DNA from: Candidatus Nealsoniibacteriota bacterium
GTDB lineage: Bacteria > Patescibacteriota > Minisyncoccia > Minisyncoccales > MHMH01
DNA length: 5,953 nt
Assembly (NCBI GenBank): GCA_016186525.1
Contig: JACPLM010000029.1
Span: forward strand, 1-5,953
Direction: 5' to 3'
Under the pieces are notes generated by a model that was not told the DNA's origin, made no database searches, and saw nothing but the letters and a program-made list of their open reading frames with translations. Shown here piece by piece: positions 5,075 to 5,953 of the stretch (within the stretch, counting starts at the first letter, position 1; every line of letters starts with the position of its first letter). Made by a program: the position numbers and the translations under genes.

Positions 5075-5794
5075 ATGGAGATAATTTATATCGCCCTACT
5101 AACAATTATTGCGGCAAGCGTGGGAACGCTTACCGGTTTTGGCACTTCTACGATTATGGTGCCGATTCTTTCTTTGTTCTTGCCCTTGCCGCAAACGCTT
5201 CTTCTTGCGGGAGTTATCCACTATTTTGGCGATATTTGGAAAATAGTTTTCTTCAGGGAAGGCATCCGCTGGAAACTCCTTTTATTTTTCGGCATCCCGG
5301 GAATCATTTTCACTTTTATAGGAGCCCGCCTTGTCTTTTCAATCCCGGAAATTTTGCTCTCCAGAATTTTAGGCGGTTTCTTAATCGCCTATTCATCTTT
5401 TCTGTTTTTAAAGCCGGGGTTCAAATTTCGGCAGAGCGCCAAAATAGCAGCTTTGGGCGGCGGCCTTTATGGTTTTTTCGCTGGGATATTCGGCGTCGGC
5501 GGAGCCATACGGGGGGCGTTCTTATCCGCTTTTGATTTGCCAAAGGCAGTCTATATAGCCACTGCTGGAGCTATCGCAATAGCCGTGGACTCAACCAGAC
5601 TTATCACTTATTTTCTAAGCGGCATCAAATTAGATAAAATTTTTCTTTTGGGATTCTTGCTTTTTATACCGGCCTCATTTCTCGGAGCGTTTATAGCGAA
5701 AAAAATCAGTCTAAAAATACCTCAAAACAAATTCCGCTTGGTGGTGGCCGCTTTCCTATTCTTAGTTGGCATAAGATTATTGCTCATAAACTAA
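5075..5794 (+). CDS. TauE/SafE-family membrane permease
   Basis: This family contains integral-membrane exporters and importers of anions, some linked to sulfite, sulfoacetate or other organosulfur compounds; the substrate here cannot be told. The 239-residue protein is almost entirely hydrophobic, with about seven to eight predicted membrane segments and two related halves. The first-half motif GTLTGFGTSTIMVP is at 17-30. The second-half motif GGLYGFFAGIFGVGGAIRGAFL spans about 129-150. The ATG at 5075 is the only start that keeps the first motif in its normal N-terminal place. It lies one base after the tRNA-Pro gene, so there is no room for a ribosome-binding site outside the tRNA. It is convergent with the putative 6S RNA gene and ends at a hairpin terminator. 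Confidence 0.88.
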   Translation: MEIIYIALLTIIAASVGTLTGFGTSTIMVPILSLFLPLPQTLLLAGVIHYFGDIWKIVFFREGIRWKLLLFFGIPGIIFTFIGARLVFSIPEILLSRILGGFLIAYSSFLFLKPGFKFRQSAKIAALGGGLYGFFAGIFGVGGAIRGAFLSAFDLPKAVYIATAGAIAIAVDSTRLITYFLSGIKLDKIFLLGFLLFIPASFLGAFIAKKISLKIPQNKFRLVVAAFLFLVGIRLLLIN

Positions 5795-5828
5795 AAAACC
5801 CTATGCCTATCGGCCGGGTTTCTTAGGG
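5793..5828. terminator. Bidirectional intrinsic terminator
   Basis: AAACCC (5796-5801) pairs with GGGTTT (5816-5821), with an inner GCC/GGC (5805-5807/5812-5814) closing a TATC loop, serving the permease on the plus strand. Read on the minus strand, CCCTA (5828-5824) can also pair with TAGGG (5803-5799), followed directly by six T residues (5798-5793). This is a stronger signal that would end the putative 6S RNA transcript. The plus-strand T-run (TTTCTT) is weaker. Confidence 0.65.
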
Positions 5829-5862
5829 CCTGCCCTACCTAGAGAATTCTTCCAGAGAAAAA

Positions 5863-5953
5863 TTCAGGTGGGTGCCCGCAGGCACAGCCCAAGGGCTGTG
5901 CAGATATAAGGCTCCCCTAGTATATGTTTGTCCCAGAATCTACTATTAAGAGC
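5863..5953 (-). ncRNA. ssrS: Probable 6S RNA, 3' half (5' half beyond right edge)
   Basis: 6S RNA mimics an open promoter and holds the housekeeping RNA polymerase holoenzyme, mainly in stationary phase. Read on the minus strand, the sequence has AGCCTTATATCTGC (5913-5900), resembling the AGCCTTAAAACTGC segment of E. coli 6S. A perfect 9-bp hairpin follows (5893-5901 with 5882-5890), and then CCTGCGGGCACCCACCTG (5882-5865), like the 3' closing-stem side of 6S RNAs. The order matches the family. The 5' strand that should pair with this half lies outside the window, so the long rod cannot be tested. The exact 3' end is uncertain: near 5863, or at the terminator at 5793-5828. No open reading frame covers the region. 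Confidence 0.65.

Noticed and set aside
5044..5535. A 163-codon open frame overlapping tRNA-Pro and the permease
   Set aside because: It begins inside the tRNA and runs out of frame with a clear TauE/SafE gene; its product has no recognisable features.
5795..5953. RNase P RNA 3' end on the minus strand
   Set aside because: AGAAACCCGGC at 5824-5814 recalls the conserved 3' P4 strand, but the following bases are CGA in place of the expected TTA, and this piece is better explained as part of the terminator hairpin; upstream motifs fit 6S RNA instead.

Overview
The window looks like chromosomal DNA from a Candidate Phyla Radiation (Patescibacteria, Parcubacteria-like) bacterium. The signs are an AT-rich sequence, very short spacers, no recognisable Shine-Dalgarno sequence before any start, a small zinc-ribbon bL28, a str operon without an adjacent tuf, and an accessory four-helix-bundle gene beside AAATTCG-type repeats. 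This placement is an inference from gene content and style, not from a search.

Layout. Positions 1-140 hold the 5' end of a minus-strand Phd/YefM-like antitoxin gene that runs off the left edge. Positions 150-1040 form a small accessory module on the minus strand: a DUF3883-like nuclease-fold protein and a four-helix-bundle (23S intervening-sequence family) protein, bracketed by two inverted copies of an AT-rich repeat. Positions 1061-4005 are the minus-strand str operon, rpsL-rpsG-fusA, with a good promoter that would give an almost leaderless mRNA. Next upstream, also on the minus strand, is an M50 site-2-protease-like membrane peptidase (4069-4683), whose promoter overlaps that of the divergent plus-strand rpmB (bL28, 4711-4899). 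After rpmB comes an 83-bp GC-rich element with perfect 12-bp terminal inverted repeats. One base further on is a tRNA-Pro(GGG) gene, and one base after that the start codon of a TauE/SafE-type permease (5075-5794). A bidirectional terminator follows. At the right edge, on the minus strand, is what looks like the 3' half of 6S RNA.

How the parts work together. S12, S7, EF-G, bL28 and tRNA-Pro serve translation, and 6S RNA (if correct) regulates RNA polymerase globally. The peptidase and permease are envelope proteins. The left 1 kb is accessory and may be mobile or defence-related. The most notable points are: (a) fusA ends about a dozen residues early, with a plausible out-of-frame remnant of its normal tail touching the repeat boundary; (b) the accessory pair lies between inverted repeats, one of which supplies the start codon region of the four-helix-bundle gene; (c) the tRNA and permease abut so closely that tRNA 3' processing would itself create a leaderless permease mRNA; (d) the terminal-repeat element before the tRNA can fold in two mutually exclusive ways.
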